Below are positions 8,956-17,256 of a stretch of DNA of 64,000 nucleotides, piece by piece (position 1 is the stretch's first letter; each line of letters starts with the position of its first letter). The notes under the pieces are model-generated. The model saw only the letters and a list, made by a program, of their open reading frames with translations, made no database searches and was not told where the DNA came from. The DNA is from Pigmentiphaga sp. H8 (GTDB lineage Bacteria > Pseudomonadota > Gammaproteobacteria > Burkholderiales > Burkholderiaceae_B), in NCBI RefSeq assembly GCF_003854895.1, contig NZ_CP033966.1, forward strand, positions 5,580,001 through 5,644,000, given 5' to 3'. A program made the position numbers and the translations under genes.

Positions 8956-8998
8956 GGCCATTACTGTTTCGTCGCCGCATTTACGCGGGTGTCCGATT
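8956..8998 (-). promoter_or_regulatory. Conserved 43-bp promoter element, copy A (putative AraC-family site)
   Basis: On the plus strand the blocks are GGCCATTAC (8956), TCGTC (8969), GCCG (8974), ATTTA (8979) and TCCGATT (8992). The same blocks occur with almost identical spacing at 12744-12786. It sits just upstream of the minus-strand TATAAT (8933-8938), about 74 bp before the start of the gene at 8882. That is the usual place for an activator touching RNA polymerase. Confidence 0.6.
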
Positions 8999-9137
8999 AA
9001 TTGCGGGCGGCCTCCAAGCGCGGCGTGCCGGGCAAAAAAATGCGATCAATACGTAAATGGGAAGACAGCGGGATAAGAAGGAAGAGCGGGGCCGCTCCTA
9101 CACTCGCCGGTGCCCTTTTCAACCTTCAGGAGTCCCC

Positions 9138-10127
9138 ATGCATCGTCGTCCGCCACATGCCCTGAAACAGGCCGCCATGCTCGTCCTGGCCATCGGAGCC
9201 CATACGGCCGTGCTTGCCGCCGAAACCTTTCCCACGCGCCCCATCACGCTGGTCGTTCCCTATGCGCCGGGCGGCGCCGGCGACATACTCGGACGCTCGG
9301 TCGCCAAGGAACTGGCGGGCATCGCGGGCAAGCCCGTGGTTGTCGAGAACAAGCCCGGCGCGGGCGGCAACATCGGCGCCGAGCTGGTCGCGCGGGCCCA
9401 GGACAAGGATGGGCACACGCTGCTGCTCGGCGCCACGAGCCTGGCCAGCAATCCCAGCCTGATGCGCAGCATGCCCGTCGATCCGCTCAAGGATCTGGTC
9501 GCCATCGGCGGCGTGGCTTCGCTGCAGAACGTCATCGCCGTCAACCCGTCCTCGCGGCTGCGCAGCGTGGCCGATCTCGTCGCCGAGGCCAGGAAGCATC
9601 CCGGCAAGCTGACGTTCGGCACCGCGGGCATCGGCACGTCCAGCCATCTGTCGGTCGAGCTGTTCAAGGGCGAGGTCGGCGTGGACCTGCTGCACGTGCC
9701 GTACAAGAGCGGCGGTCCGGCGATGGCCGACGTGATGGCGGGCAACCTGGACCTGGTGTTCGAACTGATGCCCGCCGTGGTCGGACACGTGCGCAGCGGC
9801 AAGTTGCGCGGTATCGCCGTCACCGGCGCCGCGCGCTCGGAAGCGCTGCCCGATCTGCCCACGGTGGCCGAATCGGGCTACCCCAAGTATTCCTTCGTCT
9901 CGTGGTTCGGCATCTTCGGCCCCGCCGGCATGGATGCCGCACGCGTGGCCCAGCTTAACGAGATGCTGGGCAAGGCCCTGGCTTCCAGCGAATTCAAGGG
10001 CCGGCTGGAACAACTGGGCGCGGAAGGGATGCCGGGCTCTCCCACCCAGTTCGGCAAATTCTTCCAGGGCGAAGTCGCCAAGTGGAAGCGTGTCGTGGCC
10101 GACCAGGGCCTGCCCCTGATGAACTGA
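9138..10127 (+). CDS. Bug-family (TTT) periplasmic solute-binding protein
   Basis: 329 residues from the ATG at 9138, preceded by AGGAGTCCCC; the frame is open 81 bp further upstream, but there is no site there. The signal peptide ends near AVLAAE (about residue 31). Motifs are FPTRPITLVVPYAPGGAGD, VVVENKPGAGG, LPDLPTVAESG. Single-gene unit, divergent from the receptor at 7914-8882 across 255 bp, and followed by a strong hairpin at 10134. Two receptors next to each other suggests a mixture of related substrates. Confidence 0.9.
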   Translation: MHRRPPHALKQAAMLVLAIGAHTAVLAAETFPTRPITLVVPYAPGGAGDILGRSVAKELAGIAGKPVVVENKPGAGGNIGAELVARAQDKDGHTLLLGATSLASNPSLMRSMPVDPLKDLVAIGGVASLQNVIAVNPSSRLRSVADLVAEARKHPGKLTFGTAGIGTSSHLSVELFKGEVGVDLLHVPYKSGGPAMADVMAGNLDLVFELMPAVVGHVRSGKLRGIAVTGAARSEALPDLPTVAESGYPKYSFVSWFGIFGPAGMDAARVAQLNEMLGKALASSEFKGRLEQLGAEGMPGSPTQFGKFFQGEVAKWKRVVADQGLPLMN

Positions 10128-10133
10128 TGGGCC

Positions 10134-10162
10134 GGCGTGCCGCCCGGGCCGGGCGGCACGCC
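10134..10162. terminator. GC-rich hairpin between convergent genes, probable bidirectional terminator
   Basis: The arms GGCGTGCCGCCCG (10134-10146) and CGGGCGGCACGCC (10150-10162) pair perfectly around a GGC loop. It fills the 41-bp gap between the convergent genes ending at 10127 and 10169. There is no T-tract, so it may only assist termination. Confidence 0.6.
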
Positions 10163-10168
10163 TGGCGG

Positions 10169-11608
10169 CTACTGCCAGGCCATGCCCGTGAACTTGAGCT
10201 GCGACAGTTCCTCGATGGCATAGCGCACCCCTTCCCGCCCGGTGCCGCTCAACTTCATGCCGCCGAAGGGATACATGTCCAGCCGGAAGCGGCTGGCCTC
10301 GTTCACCCACAGCGCCCCCACCTCGAAGGACTCGGCGAACCGGAACGCGTGGCCCAGGCTGCGGGTGAACACCGCCCCCTGGAGGCCGAACGGGGAATCG
10401 TTGGCCAGCGCCAGCGCATGGTCGGCGTCGTCGGCCCGGATCAGCACGGCCACCGGCCCGAAGACTTCCTCGTACCACAGCCGCGCGGCAGGCGTCAGCG
10501 CCTCGACGATGACCGGGGACAGGATCAGGCCCTCGCGCCGGGGCGCCAGCCGGTAGCGCGCGCCGTGCGCGATCGCGTCCTCGCACAAGCCCATGATGCG
10601 GTCGGCCGAAGCCTGGGACACCAGCGGGCCGATGTCGGTCCGCTCATCGTCCGCGGGCCCGACGCGCATCCGCTCGGCGGCGGCGGCGAACCGCGCCGCG
10701 AATGCGTCGTAGACGCCCGCCTCGACGATGACGCGCTGCGCCGAGATGCATTGCTGCCCGCTGGCCTCGAACGCGGCCGCGGCGATCTTGGCGGCGGCCG
10801 ACTCCAGGTCCGCGTCGGCCAGCACGACGTTGGCGGCGCTCGACCCGAGTTCCGACACGAAGCGGCGCACGCCGGTCGCCCTGGCCAGCGCTTCCCCGGC
10901 CTGCACCCCGCCCGTGAACGACACCACGCCGACGTCGGGATGGCCCGCCAGGGCCAGCGCCGCCGCCTTGTCTCCGGCCAGCACGTTCATCATGCCCGGC
11001 GGCAGGCCGGCCTCGACCGCCGCGGCGGCCAGGTGCAGGGCCGCGCGCAGCGACGCCGGCGCGGGCTTGGCCACGCACGCGTTGCCGGCCGCGAGCGCGG
11101 GGGCCAGCTTTTGCACGAGCAGGTTCACCGGCGCGTTGAACGGCGTGATCGCACCCACGACCCCATAGGGAAAGCGGCGGGTGTAGCCGATGCGCCCCAC
11201 GCCGGCCGACACGGCATCCAGGGGCAGGACCTCGCCGCCCAGATGCGACAGCTCCGACATGCAGGCCTCGACGAACTGCAGGCCGCGCGCCACCTCGCCC
11301 CGGGCCACGCGTATCGGCTTGCCGACGTCCTCGCTGATAAGACGCGCCAGGGCCGCGGCCTCGCGGGACAAGGCATCGCGCAGACATTGCAGGTGCCGCA
11401 GGCGCACGGTCACCGGCGACGGCCGCTGCGCCAGGAACGCGCGCCGCGCGCTGGCGACCGCCCGCGCCACGACATCCTCGTCCGCCTCGGCGATGGCCAG
11501 CATGCCGCCGCTGCCGGCCTGGCGCCACGACATGCGCGCCGCCCCCGGCGCCACCAGAACCCCGTCGATGAACGAGGACTGCACCTCTCCAGCCAGCGCG
11601 TTCTTCAT
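10169..11608 (-). CDS. NAD(P)-dependent aldehyde dehydrogenase
   Basis: 479 residues, typical for the ALDH superfamily. Visible are the Rossmann-side motif ITPFNAPVN, the general-base Glu in SELGSS, the catalytic Cys in SGQQCISAQR, and the C-terminal EEVFGPVA and FGGMKLSG. The ATG at 11608 overlaps the TGA of the dioxygenase gene (ATGA at 11605-11608), so translation is coupled. It probably oxidises the semialdehyde or a derived aldehyde made by the preceding extradiol dioxygenase; the exact substrate is inferred from context only. Confidence 0.9.
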   Translation of the reverse strand: MKNALAGEVQSSFIDGVLVAPGAARMSWRQAGSGGMLAIAEADEDVVARAVASARRAFLAQRPSPVTVRLRHLQCLRDALSREAAALARLISEDVGKPIRVARGEVARGLQFVEACMSELSHLGGEVLPLDAVSAGVGRIGYTRRFPYGVVGAITPFNAPVNLLVQKLAPALAAGNACVAKPAPASLRAALHLAAAAVEAGLPPGMMNVLAGDKAAALALAGHPDVGVVSFTGGVQAGEALARATGVRRFVSELGSSAANVVLADADLESAAAKIAAAAFEASGQQCISAQRVIVEAGVYDAFAARFAAAAERMRVGPADDERTDIGPLVSQASADRIMGLCEDAIAHGARYRLAPRREGLILSPVIVEALTPAARLWYEEVFGPVAVLIRADDADHALALANDSPFGLQGAVFTRSLGHAFRFAESFEVGALWVNEASRFRLDMYPFGGMKLSGTGREGVRYAIEELSQLKFTGMAWQ

Positions 11609-12678
11609 CGCCCGCCTCCCGACTCGGCGCGCAGGTGCCGGATGTTCATGTTGGCCAGGAACCCGATCAGCGGATGCAGTCCCATCTCGGCGAATTTCAG
11701 TTGATCCATGGCCAGCAGCGCCCCGCGATGGCCCTCGCTCAGCTCGAAGCGGGCGGCGTAGGCCTGGGGATCCGCCACGAAGGCATGCTGGTTGGCCCGG
11801 TCGTAGGCCAGGCCGTGCAGGGCGCGCGTCAGCTCCGCCAATTCGGGCGCGATGCGCGGATAGTGCGGGCGAGGCGCTGGTTGGGGGGGAGAGAAGAACC
11901 CCACCGAGGCATAGTTGTGGTGCCAGCTCGGGTCCATCTGCACCACGTCGGGCACGCGCTCGCCCAGCGCCCCCGCCGCCAGCGCCCAGCAGCGCAATTC
12001 GATGTTGCCGGTATCGTCCAGCTTCGATTCGCCGTACCCGATCAGCGACTTCAGGTTGCCGGTCCGCAGCGTATCCAGCACCCGGTTGTCGAAGTCCAGG
12101 TCGGGCTGGCTGTAGCGGTCCGTGCCGGGAAAATGCGACATGCCGCCGCTGGCCACGACCACCGTGCGCAGCCCCAGGCGGCGCACCGCGTTGGCCAGCG
12201 CCACGCCGAAGGCATAGCATCGCTCGGTGGTCGGCTGCGGCGGCAAGTAGGCGTTGACGTAGACCGGCAGCACGGGCGCCGAAACGCCCAGATGCGTCAG
12301 CGGGATGCCCAGCGCGTAGTCGATCTCGGCGCTGCTGGTGAAGGCGGGATCGAAGCCCGACCGGTACAGGTCCTCGACGATCGCGAAGGAAATGTCGCTG
12401 GGCACCTGGTAGCGAAAACCCCGGCCGGCGAACTCGCCCCTGGCCACGCCGCCGACGTGCAGCGTGAACGGCGGCGCGCACTGGTGGAAGAACTGCTGGG
12501 CATGGTCGTTGGCGATCATGATCCACAGATCGGGCTCGAGCGCCTGCAGGCGCTCCCCGATCGACGCGGCCACGTCCCGGACGCGCTGGACCGTGTCCTT
12601 GTCCTCGGTATCGGGCATCGTGAAGAACTGCGGGGCATGCGGCAGCATGGCGCCGCCGACGATCAGATCCTGGGCCAT
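11605..12678 (-). CDS. Class III extradiol ring-cleavage dioxygenase, LigB-LigA fusion
   Basis: 357 residues. Residues 1 to about 270 are the LigB-type catalytic domain: iron-site His in LPHAPQF, IANDHAQQFF and GGMSHFPGT. The C-terminal about 85 residues (AYDRANQHAFVADPQAYAARF through GLHPLIGFLANMNIRHL) resemble the LigA-type small subunit, here fused. In known enzymes the two are separate (protocatechuate 4,5-dioxygenase) or fused (gallate dioxygenases). It would cleave a catechol-type ring with O2 using Fe(II). It is first in an operon with the aldehyde dehydrogenase and divergent from an AraC regulator. Confidence 0.85.
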   Translation of the reverse strand: MAQDLIVGGAMLPHAPQFFTMPDTEDKDTVQRVRDVAASIGERLQALEPDLWIMIANDHAQQFFHQCAPPFTLHVGGVARGEFAGRGFRYQVPSDISFAIVEDLYRSGFDPAFTSSAEIDYALGIPLTHLGVSAPVLPVYVNAYLPPQPTTERCYAFGVALANAVRRLGLRTVVVASGGMSHFPGTDRYSQPDLDFDNRVLDTLRTGNLKSLIGYGESKLDDTGNIELRCWALAAGALGERVPDVVQMDPSWHHNYASVGFFSPPQPAPRPHYPRIAPELAELTRALHGLAYDRANQHAFVADPQAYAARFELSEGHRGALLAMDQLKFAEMGLHPLIGFLANMNIRHLRAESGGGR

Positions 12679-12743
12679 TCCGTCTCTCCTTTTCTTGGCA
12701 ATGTGTCCTGGGTGCCAAGGAGTGTAGGAACGCGGGCCCGGGC

Positions 12744-12786
12744 GGCCATTACGTCCTCGTCTGCCGATTTATGAATTCATCCGATT
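12744..12786 (-). promoter_or_regulatory. Conserved 43-bp promoter element, copy B (putative AraC-family site)
   Basis: Same block order as the copy at 8956: GGCCATTAC (12744), TCGTC (12757), GCCG (12763), ATTTA (12767), TCCGATT (12780). TAGGAA, 19-23 bp before the first block, is also shared with copy A. The element starts about 66 bp upstream of the dioxygenase ATG, between that gene and the divergent AraC gene, which supports autogenous or pathway-specific activation. Confidence 0.6.
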
Positions 12787-12886
12787 TTGTCTGGACGCCC
12801 GATGGCGTTCGCCAGGGCCTTGGATATACTGTGCGCACACACGCAACATCGCCGTCTCATCGCCCGCGGGGCGAAGGAAGTGCCAC

Positions 12887-13747
12887 GTGTCCAGAGTCCT
12901 AGCCGTTACCCAGGGCCACATCGGCCGGGCCTGCCTGCTCGACAAGGTGCGTCCCGCCGGCGCGCATGCCCACCCCGTCCACCACGCCATGATCGAACTG
13001 GACGGCCCCTGCCATGAATATCAGGTGGGCGAGGCATCGGCCGTGCTGGCCCCCCGCCGCGCCGTCCTCGTCAACAGCCACGAGCTGCACGCCAACCTTT
13101 CGGTCGGCCAGGGCAAGAGCACGATCCTGATGCTGTATTTCTCGCCGCTGTGGATAGAGGAACAATTCCCGGGCCTGCCCGCATACGTCAGGTTCTTCCG
13201 GCACGGCAGCGTGCAACTGGGGGCCGATACGGTCGAACTCGCCCAGCATCTGGCCCGGCGCATGCTCGAGGCGGCCGAAATCAACACCGCTGACGTCCAG
13301 GCCCTGTTCGGCGAACTGGCCGAACACCTGTGCCACCAGTACGGCCCCACCTATCCGAACCGCGAACGCCCCGCCCGCAGCAACGACTATCGCATCCGGC
13401 GGGCCATCGCGTTGATGCAGGAACACCTGGAAGAACCGCTGCCCACCCAGGAGATCGCCGCGCGCGTGGGCCTGTCCCGTTCGCGCTTCTTCGAGCTGTT
13501 CACCGCCTGCACGGGCCTGTCGCCCAAGCACTACGTCAACATGCTGCGGCTGCACGCCGCGGTGGAATACCTGGCCGACGACCCGGGTCCCATCGCCGAG
13601 CTGTCGCAGCGCTGCGGCTTCGGCGCGCAAAGCCATTTCTCGAAGTTCTTCGTCGACCAGCAGGGTTTCACGCCGCGCGACTATCGCCGCGCCGCGGTGC
13701 CGGCCCTGCCCAGGCAGCACGGGCAGGCCGACGCCGTCCACCCTTAG
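12887..13747 (+). CDS. AraC-family transcriptional regulator
   Basis: 286 residues, starting at a GTG (12887) that follows GAAGGAAG. The N-terminal half has a cupin-like ligand domain (HAHPVHHAMIEL, VNSHELHANL). The C-terminal AraC DNA-binding domain (about 175-270) contains two helix-turn-helix units, the first with TQEIAARVGLSRSRFFELF and the second with the signature RCGFGAQSHFSKFF. It is divergent from the LigB-LigA dioxygenase operon and is the best candidate for the protein that binds the 43-bp elements at 12744 and 8956. Its stop overlaps the stop of the convergent livF by 4 bp. Confidence 0.92.
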   Translation: MSRVLAVTQGHIGRACLLDKVRPAGAHAHPVHHAMIELDGPCHEYQVGEASAVLAPRRAVLVNSHELHANLSVGQGKSTILMLYFSPLWIEEQFPGLPAYVRFFRHGSVQLGADTVELAQHLARRMLEAAEINTADVQALFGELAEHLCHQYGPTYPNRERPARSNDYRIRRAIALMQEHLEEPLPTQEIAARVGLSRSRFFELFTACTGLSPKHYVNMLRLHAAVEYLADDPGPIAELSQRCGFGAQSHFSKFFVDQQGFTPRDYRRAAVPALPRQHGQADAVHP

Positions 13748-14451
13748 TGCTTGGCCACGCCCAACAGGCCGTCCAGCGTCGCGCCATCGGCCAGCAAATC
13801 CTGCGCGGAGCTGGCGTGCACCACGCTGCCGCGTTCCAGCACGATGGCGGTGTCGGTGATGCTGAGCGCCTTGCGGGCGTTCTGCTCGACCAGGATCACC
13901 GACATGCCTTCGTCGCGGATGATCCGCTGCAAGGCGCTCATCAGTTCCTGCACGATGATGGGCGCGAGCCCTTCCAGCGGCTCGTCCAGCAGCAGTACGC
14001 GCGGGTTCAGCATCAACGCACGGCCGATGGCCAGCATCTGCTGTTCGCCGCCCGAGAGCTGGTTACCCATGTTGGCCTTGCGTTCGTGCAGGCGCGGGAA
14101 CATCTCGTAGATGCGCTTGAGGTTCCACGGTCCGGGCACGGCCACGGCGGTCAGGTTTTCCTCGACGGTCAGCGACTTGAAGATGTTGCGTTCCTGCGGC
14201 ACCCAGCCGATGCCCGCCAGCGCGCGCTGGTCCGGGCGCAGTCCGGTGATGTCCCGGCCCGCCAGGTGCAGGCGGCCGGAGAAGCGCCGCGTGTGGCCGA
14301 CGATGGTGTTGATCAGCGTGGTCTTGCCGGTACCGTTGCGGCCCAGCAAGGCCAGCGCCTGGCCTTCGCCCAGGCTCAGGTCTATGCCCATCAGGACCTT
14401 GGCCTCGCCGTAGCCGGCAACGATGCCTTCCAGCTTGAGCAGCTCAGTCAT
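13744..14451 (-). CDS. livF: Branched-chain amino acid-type ABC transporter ATP-binding protein LivF
   Basis: 235 residues, the usual LivF size. Walker A is GRNGTGKTT, the signature is LSGGEQQM, Walker B is VLLLDEP, and the switch His follows in VILVEQN. The ATG at 14451 overlaps livG by 8 bp. Last gene of the minus-strand livK-H-M-G-F set. As in other HAAT importers it energises uptake across the inner membrane; the ligand may be a branched-chain amino acid, an amide or an aromatic acid. Confidence 0.92.
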   Translation of the reverse strand: MTELLKLEGIVAGYGEAKVLMGIDLSLGEGQALALLGRNGTGKTTLINTIVGHTRRFSGRLHLAGRDITGLRPDQRALAGIGWVPQERNIFKSLTVEENLTAVAVPGPWNLKRIYEMFPRLHERKANMGNQLSGGEQQMLAIGRALMLNPRVLLLDEPLEGLAPIIVQELMSALQRIIRDEGMSVILVEQNARKALSITDTAIVLERGSVVHASSAQDLLADGATLDGLLGVAKH

Positions 14452-15208
14452 GGTAGCCCTCCACCACTTCCTCACCCAGGTACACCGCCTTGACGCGCGG
14501 GTCGCGGGCGATCTCGGCATTGGTCCCTTCGACGAACAAGCCGCCGTTGACCAGGACCGAGATACGGTTGGCGAAGGAAAAGACCAGGTCCATGTCGTGT
14601 TCGATCAGCAGGATGGTCACGTCCTCGGGCAGGGCGCCGACCGTGTTGAGGATTTCGCGGCGCTCGCCGTCGGGCACGCCGGCCACGGGTTCGTCCAGCA
14701 GCAGCACGCGAGGCTTGGCGGCCAGCGCCAGCGCGATCTCCAGCAGGCGCTGCTTGCCGTAGGGCAGCACCGCCGTCTTGCGGTCCTTCACGTCGAGCAG
14801 GTTGCACTGCTCCATCAGGGCCGCGCATTCGTCCATGATCTCGCCGCGCTTGCCCAGCGGGCGCAGGCAGCGCCAGCCCTTGCCTTCGCGTTCGGAAATG
14901 GCCACCGCCAGCGACTCCGCCGGGGTCATTTCAGCGAACAGCTGGTTGATCTGGAAAGTGCGCACCAGGCCGCGGCGCGCGCGTGCATGCACCGGCAGGC
15001 GCGTGACGTCCTCGCCTTCCAGTTCGATACGGCCGGAGGTGGAGGCCAGCACGCCGGTCAACAGGTTGATCAGCGTGGTCTTGCCCGCGCCGTTGGGGCC
15101 GATCAGCGCCTGGCGGGCGCCCCGCTCGACCTTGATCGACACGTCGTTGGTGGCGACCAGCCCGCCGAAGCGCTTGGTCAGGTTGAAGGTCTGCAATACG
15201 GTGGTCAT
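14444..15208 (-). CDS. livG: Branched-chain amino acid-type ABC transporter ATP-binding protein LivG
   Basis: 254 residues. Walker A is GPNGAGKTT, the signature is the LivG-type LPYGKQRLLEI, Walker B is VLLLDEP and the His switch is in LIEHDMD. The ATG at 15208 overlaps the livM stop as ATGA. The C-terminus has the BCA_ABC_TP_C-like tail (EGTNAEIARDPRVKAVYLGEE). It pairs with LivF under the LivHM channel. Confidence 0.92.
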   Translation of the reverse strand: MTTVLQTFNLTKRFGGLVATNDVSIKVERGARQALIGPNGAGKTTLINLLTGVLASTSGRIELEGEDVTRLPVHARARRGLVRTFQINQLFAEMTPAESLAVAISEREGKGWRCLRPLGKRGEIMDECAALMEQCNLLDVKDRKTAVLPYGKQRLLEIALALAAKPRVLLLDEPVAGVPDGERREILNTVGALPEDVTILLIEHDMDLVFSFANRISVLVNGGLFVEGTNAEIARDPRVKAVYLGEEVVEGYHD

Positions 15209-16221
15209 TGCTTGCCTCCATGGCCGCGGCGGAACCAGGTCCAGGGACGCACCAGCTTGTCGTGGCCGACGACCACGATGACGACCAGCAGCAGGCCGAT
15301 CCAGAATTGCCAGTACTGGGGCGTGATGCCCGACAGCCAGTCCTGCATGAACTTGAAGATGACGGCGCCGATGATGCCGCCGTACAGGTAGCCGGCACCG
15401 CCGATCACCAGCATCAGCATCACGTCGGCCGAGCGGTGGAAGGCCAGCACGTCCAGCGAGGCGAAGCCCGTGGTCTGCGCCAGCAGCGCGCCGGCCACGC
15501 CCGCATAGGCCGCCGCCAGCGTGTAGACGGCGGCGCGGCGGCGGTTGACCGCCACGCCCATGGCGGCGGCGCGCAGCGGATTCTGGCGCACCACCTGCAG
15601 CGACATGCCGAACGGCGAATGCACGATGGCCCGGGCGATGAAGAACAGTATCGCCAGCACGATGACCGAGTAGGTATAGGCCGTGCGGCCGAACAGGTCG
15701 AACTCGAAGGTGCCGAACAAGGGCACCATGGTCACGCCGGTCAGGCCATCCGCGCCGCCCGTCAGCCAGCCCATCTTGTTGGCGATCTCGTACAGGATCA
15801 GCGCGACGCCCAGCGTCACCATCAGCCGCGTCAGGTCCGAGCCGCGCATTACCAGCACGCTGGTCACCAGCCCCAGCAGCGCGCTCAGGGCCGCCGAGAT
15901 GGCCAGCCCCAGGATGGGATCGATGCCGAAATGCTTGGCCAGCAGCGCCGCGCAATAGGCGCCCAGCCCGAAGAAGGCCGCGTGGCCCAGCGAGACGATG
16001 CCGGCGTAGCCCAGGATCAGGTCCAGCGAAACCGCGAACAAGGCCAGGATGGCCAGCTCGTTCAACAGCAGGAATCCCCTGGGCAGCACGAAGGCGGCGC
16101 CGATGGCGACCACCCAGAAAACGATTTCGAACCAGCGGATGCGGGACCAGCGCGCGCCGACGGCGCGCAGCGAATCAGGGGCCGCCGAGGTGGCGGCCTG
16201 GGGTGCGATCGTGGCTTTCAT
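15205..16221 (-). CDS. livM: Branched-chain amino acid-type ABC transporter permease LivM
   Basis: 338 residues with about nine hydrophobic segments after a 30-residue cytoplasmic start. The family motif LGYAGIVSLGHAAFFGLGAY is present, as is the EAA-like loop around AAAMGVAVNRRRAAVYTLAA. The ATG overlaps the TAA of livH by one base (TAATG) and the stop overlaps livG by four, so the three are strictly co-translated. Confidence 0.93.
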   Translation of the reverse strand: MKATIAPQAATSAAPDSLRAVGARWSRIRWFEIVFWVVAIGAAFVLPRGFLLLNELAILALFAVSLDLILGYAGIVSLGHAAFFGLGAYCAALLAKHFGIDPILGLAISAALSALLGLVTSVLVMRGSDLTRLMVTLGVALILYEIANKMGWLTGGADGLTGVTMVPLFGTFEFDLFGRTAYTYSVIVLAILFFIARAIVHSPFGMSLQVVRQNPLRAAAMGVAVNRRRAAVYTLAAAYAGVAGALLAQTTGFASLDVLAFHRSADVMLMLVIGGAGYLYGGIIGAVIFKFMQDWLSGITPQYWQFWIGLLLVVIVVVGHDKLVRPWTWFRRGHGGKQ

Positions 16222-17081
16222 TACTTACCCCCCGCCCGGGCGAACAGGCCTTGCGGGCGCCACATCAGCATGATGATCATGACGCAATAGATGATGAATG
16301 CCCCGACAGTGGGGATGTAGTACTTGCCGGCCACGTCGGCCACGCCCAGCAGCAGCGAAGCCACCAGCGGCCCCGTCAGGGAAGACGTGCCGCCCACGGC
16401 CACCACGATCAGGAAATAGATCATGTACTTGATCGGGAAGGTCGGGTCCATGCCGAGCAGGTCGGCGCCCAGCGCGCCTCCCAGGCCGGCCAGGCCGGAG
16501 CCGAAGGCGAAGGTCGACAGGAACACCAGGTTGATGTTGATGCCCAGCCCGCTGGCCGCGCGCGGATCGTCCACCGACGCGCGCAGGCGGCTGCCGAACC
16601 GCGTCTTGCTCAGGATCAATTGCAGCCCGATCACCAGCGCCACGCAGATCACGATCACGAACAGCCGGTAGTGTCCGATGCCGACGCCGCCGACCACCGA
16701 ACGGCCGCTCAGCCATTCCGGCAGATGCAGCAGCTGTTGCTGCGATCCCATGAAGTAGTCGACCATGGCCATGGCCATGAAGGTCAGGCCGATCGAGAAC
16801 AACACCTGGTTCAGGTGCGATTGCCCGTACACCCGCTTGTACAGCGTGCGTTCCAGGATCGCCCCCATGACCGCCGACACGATGAAGGCCAGCGGCAGAC
16901 ACAAGAGGAAAGGCACGTTCAGGCGCTGCATGGCCAGCACGGTCACATAACCGCCCACCATCGCGAACGCCCCGTGCGCCAGGTTGATGAAATTCATCAA
17001 CCCCAACGTCACGGACAGCCCGCAAGCCAGCACGAACAACAGCATCCCGTAGGCAATGCCGTCAAACAGTATCGTCAGCAT
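16221..17081 (-). CDS. livH: Branched-chain amino acid-type ABC transporter permease LivH
   Basis: 286 residues from the ATG at 17081 (a TTG four codons upstream is in frame but less likely). About eight membrane segments; the LivH motif LMNFINLAHGAFAMVGGY is clear. It follows livK after a 175-bp gap that contains a stable double hairpin, which would lower read-through from the receptor gene into the permease genes. Confidence 0.92.
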   Translation of the reverse strand: MLTILFDGIAYGMLLFVLACGLSVTLGLMNFINLAHGAFAMVGGYVTVLAMQRLNVPFLLCLPLAFIVSAVMGAILERTLYKRVYGQSHLNQVLFSIGLTFMAMAMVDYFMGSQQQLLHLPEWLSGRSVVGGVGIGHYRLFVIVICVALVIGLQLILSKTRFGSRLRASVDDPRAASGLGININLVFLSTFAFGSGLAGLGGALGADLLGMDPTFPIKYMIYFLIVVAVGGTSSLTGPLVASLLLGVADVAGKYYIPTVGAFIIYCVMIIMLMWRPQGLFARAGGK

Positions 17082-17188
17082 GAAACACCGCAATCTAAAC
17101 CGTGCTTAAAACACGGCAACACCCCAAGCCCGCATGACGTCACTACAGAACGCCACCCCCGGCCAGCCCGGTAGTACCCCAGGGCACA

Positions 17189-17256
17189 GCGGATCCGGCT
17201 CCGCCGGTCCGCCAGTGCCGCCCCCCTGGGGGGGCGCGCGAAGCGCGTAGGGGGGG
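17189..17256 (-). repeat. Tandem-hairpin 3' element, copy 1 (between livK and livH)
   Basis: In minus-strand order, directly after the livK stop come a CGCG/CGCG hairpin, a CCCCCC-A-GGGGGG hairpin, and a third stem formed by GCGGACCGGC and GCCGGATCCGC (17189-17212). The same order of G/C-run hairpin plus GCGGACCGGC stem follows amtB at 19625-19676. It probably stabilises or terminates mRNA; a dispersed repeat family is likely. Confidence 0.6.

Noticed and set aside
10169..12718. Apparent 849-residue fusion of an upstream reading frame with the aldehyde dehydrogenase
   Set aside because: The part upstream of 11608 is only the +1 shadow of the dioxygenase gene; the ALDH starts at the ATGA overlap at 11608.
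13330..14493. 387-codon plus-strand frame over the end of araC and livF
   Set aside because: Low-complexity Arg/Ala/His shadow of two genes; no domain and no start signal.
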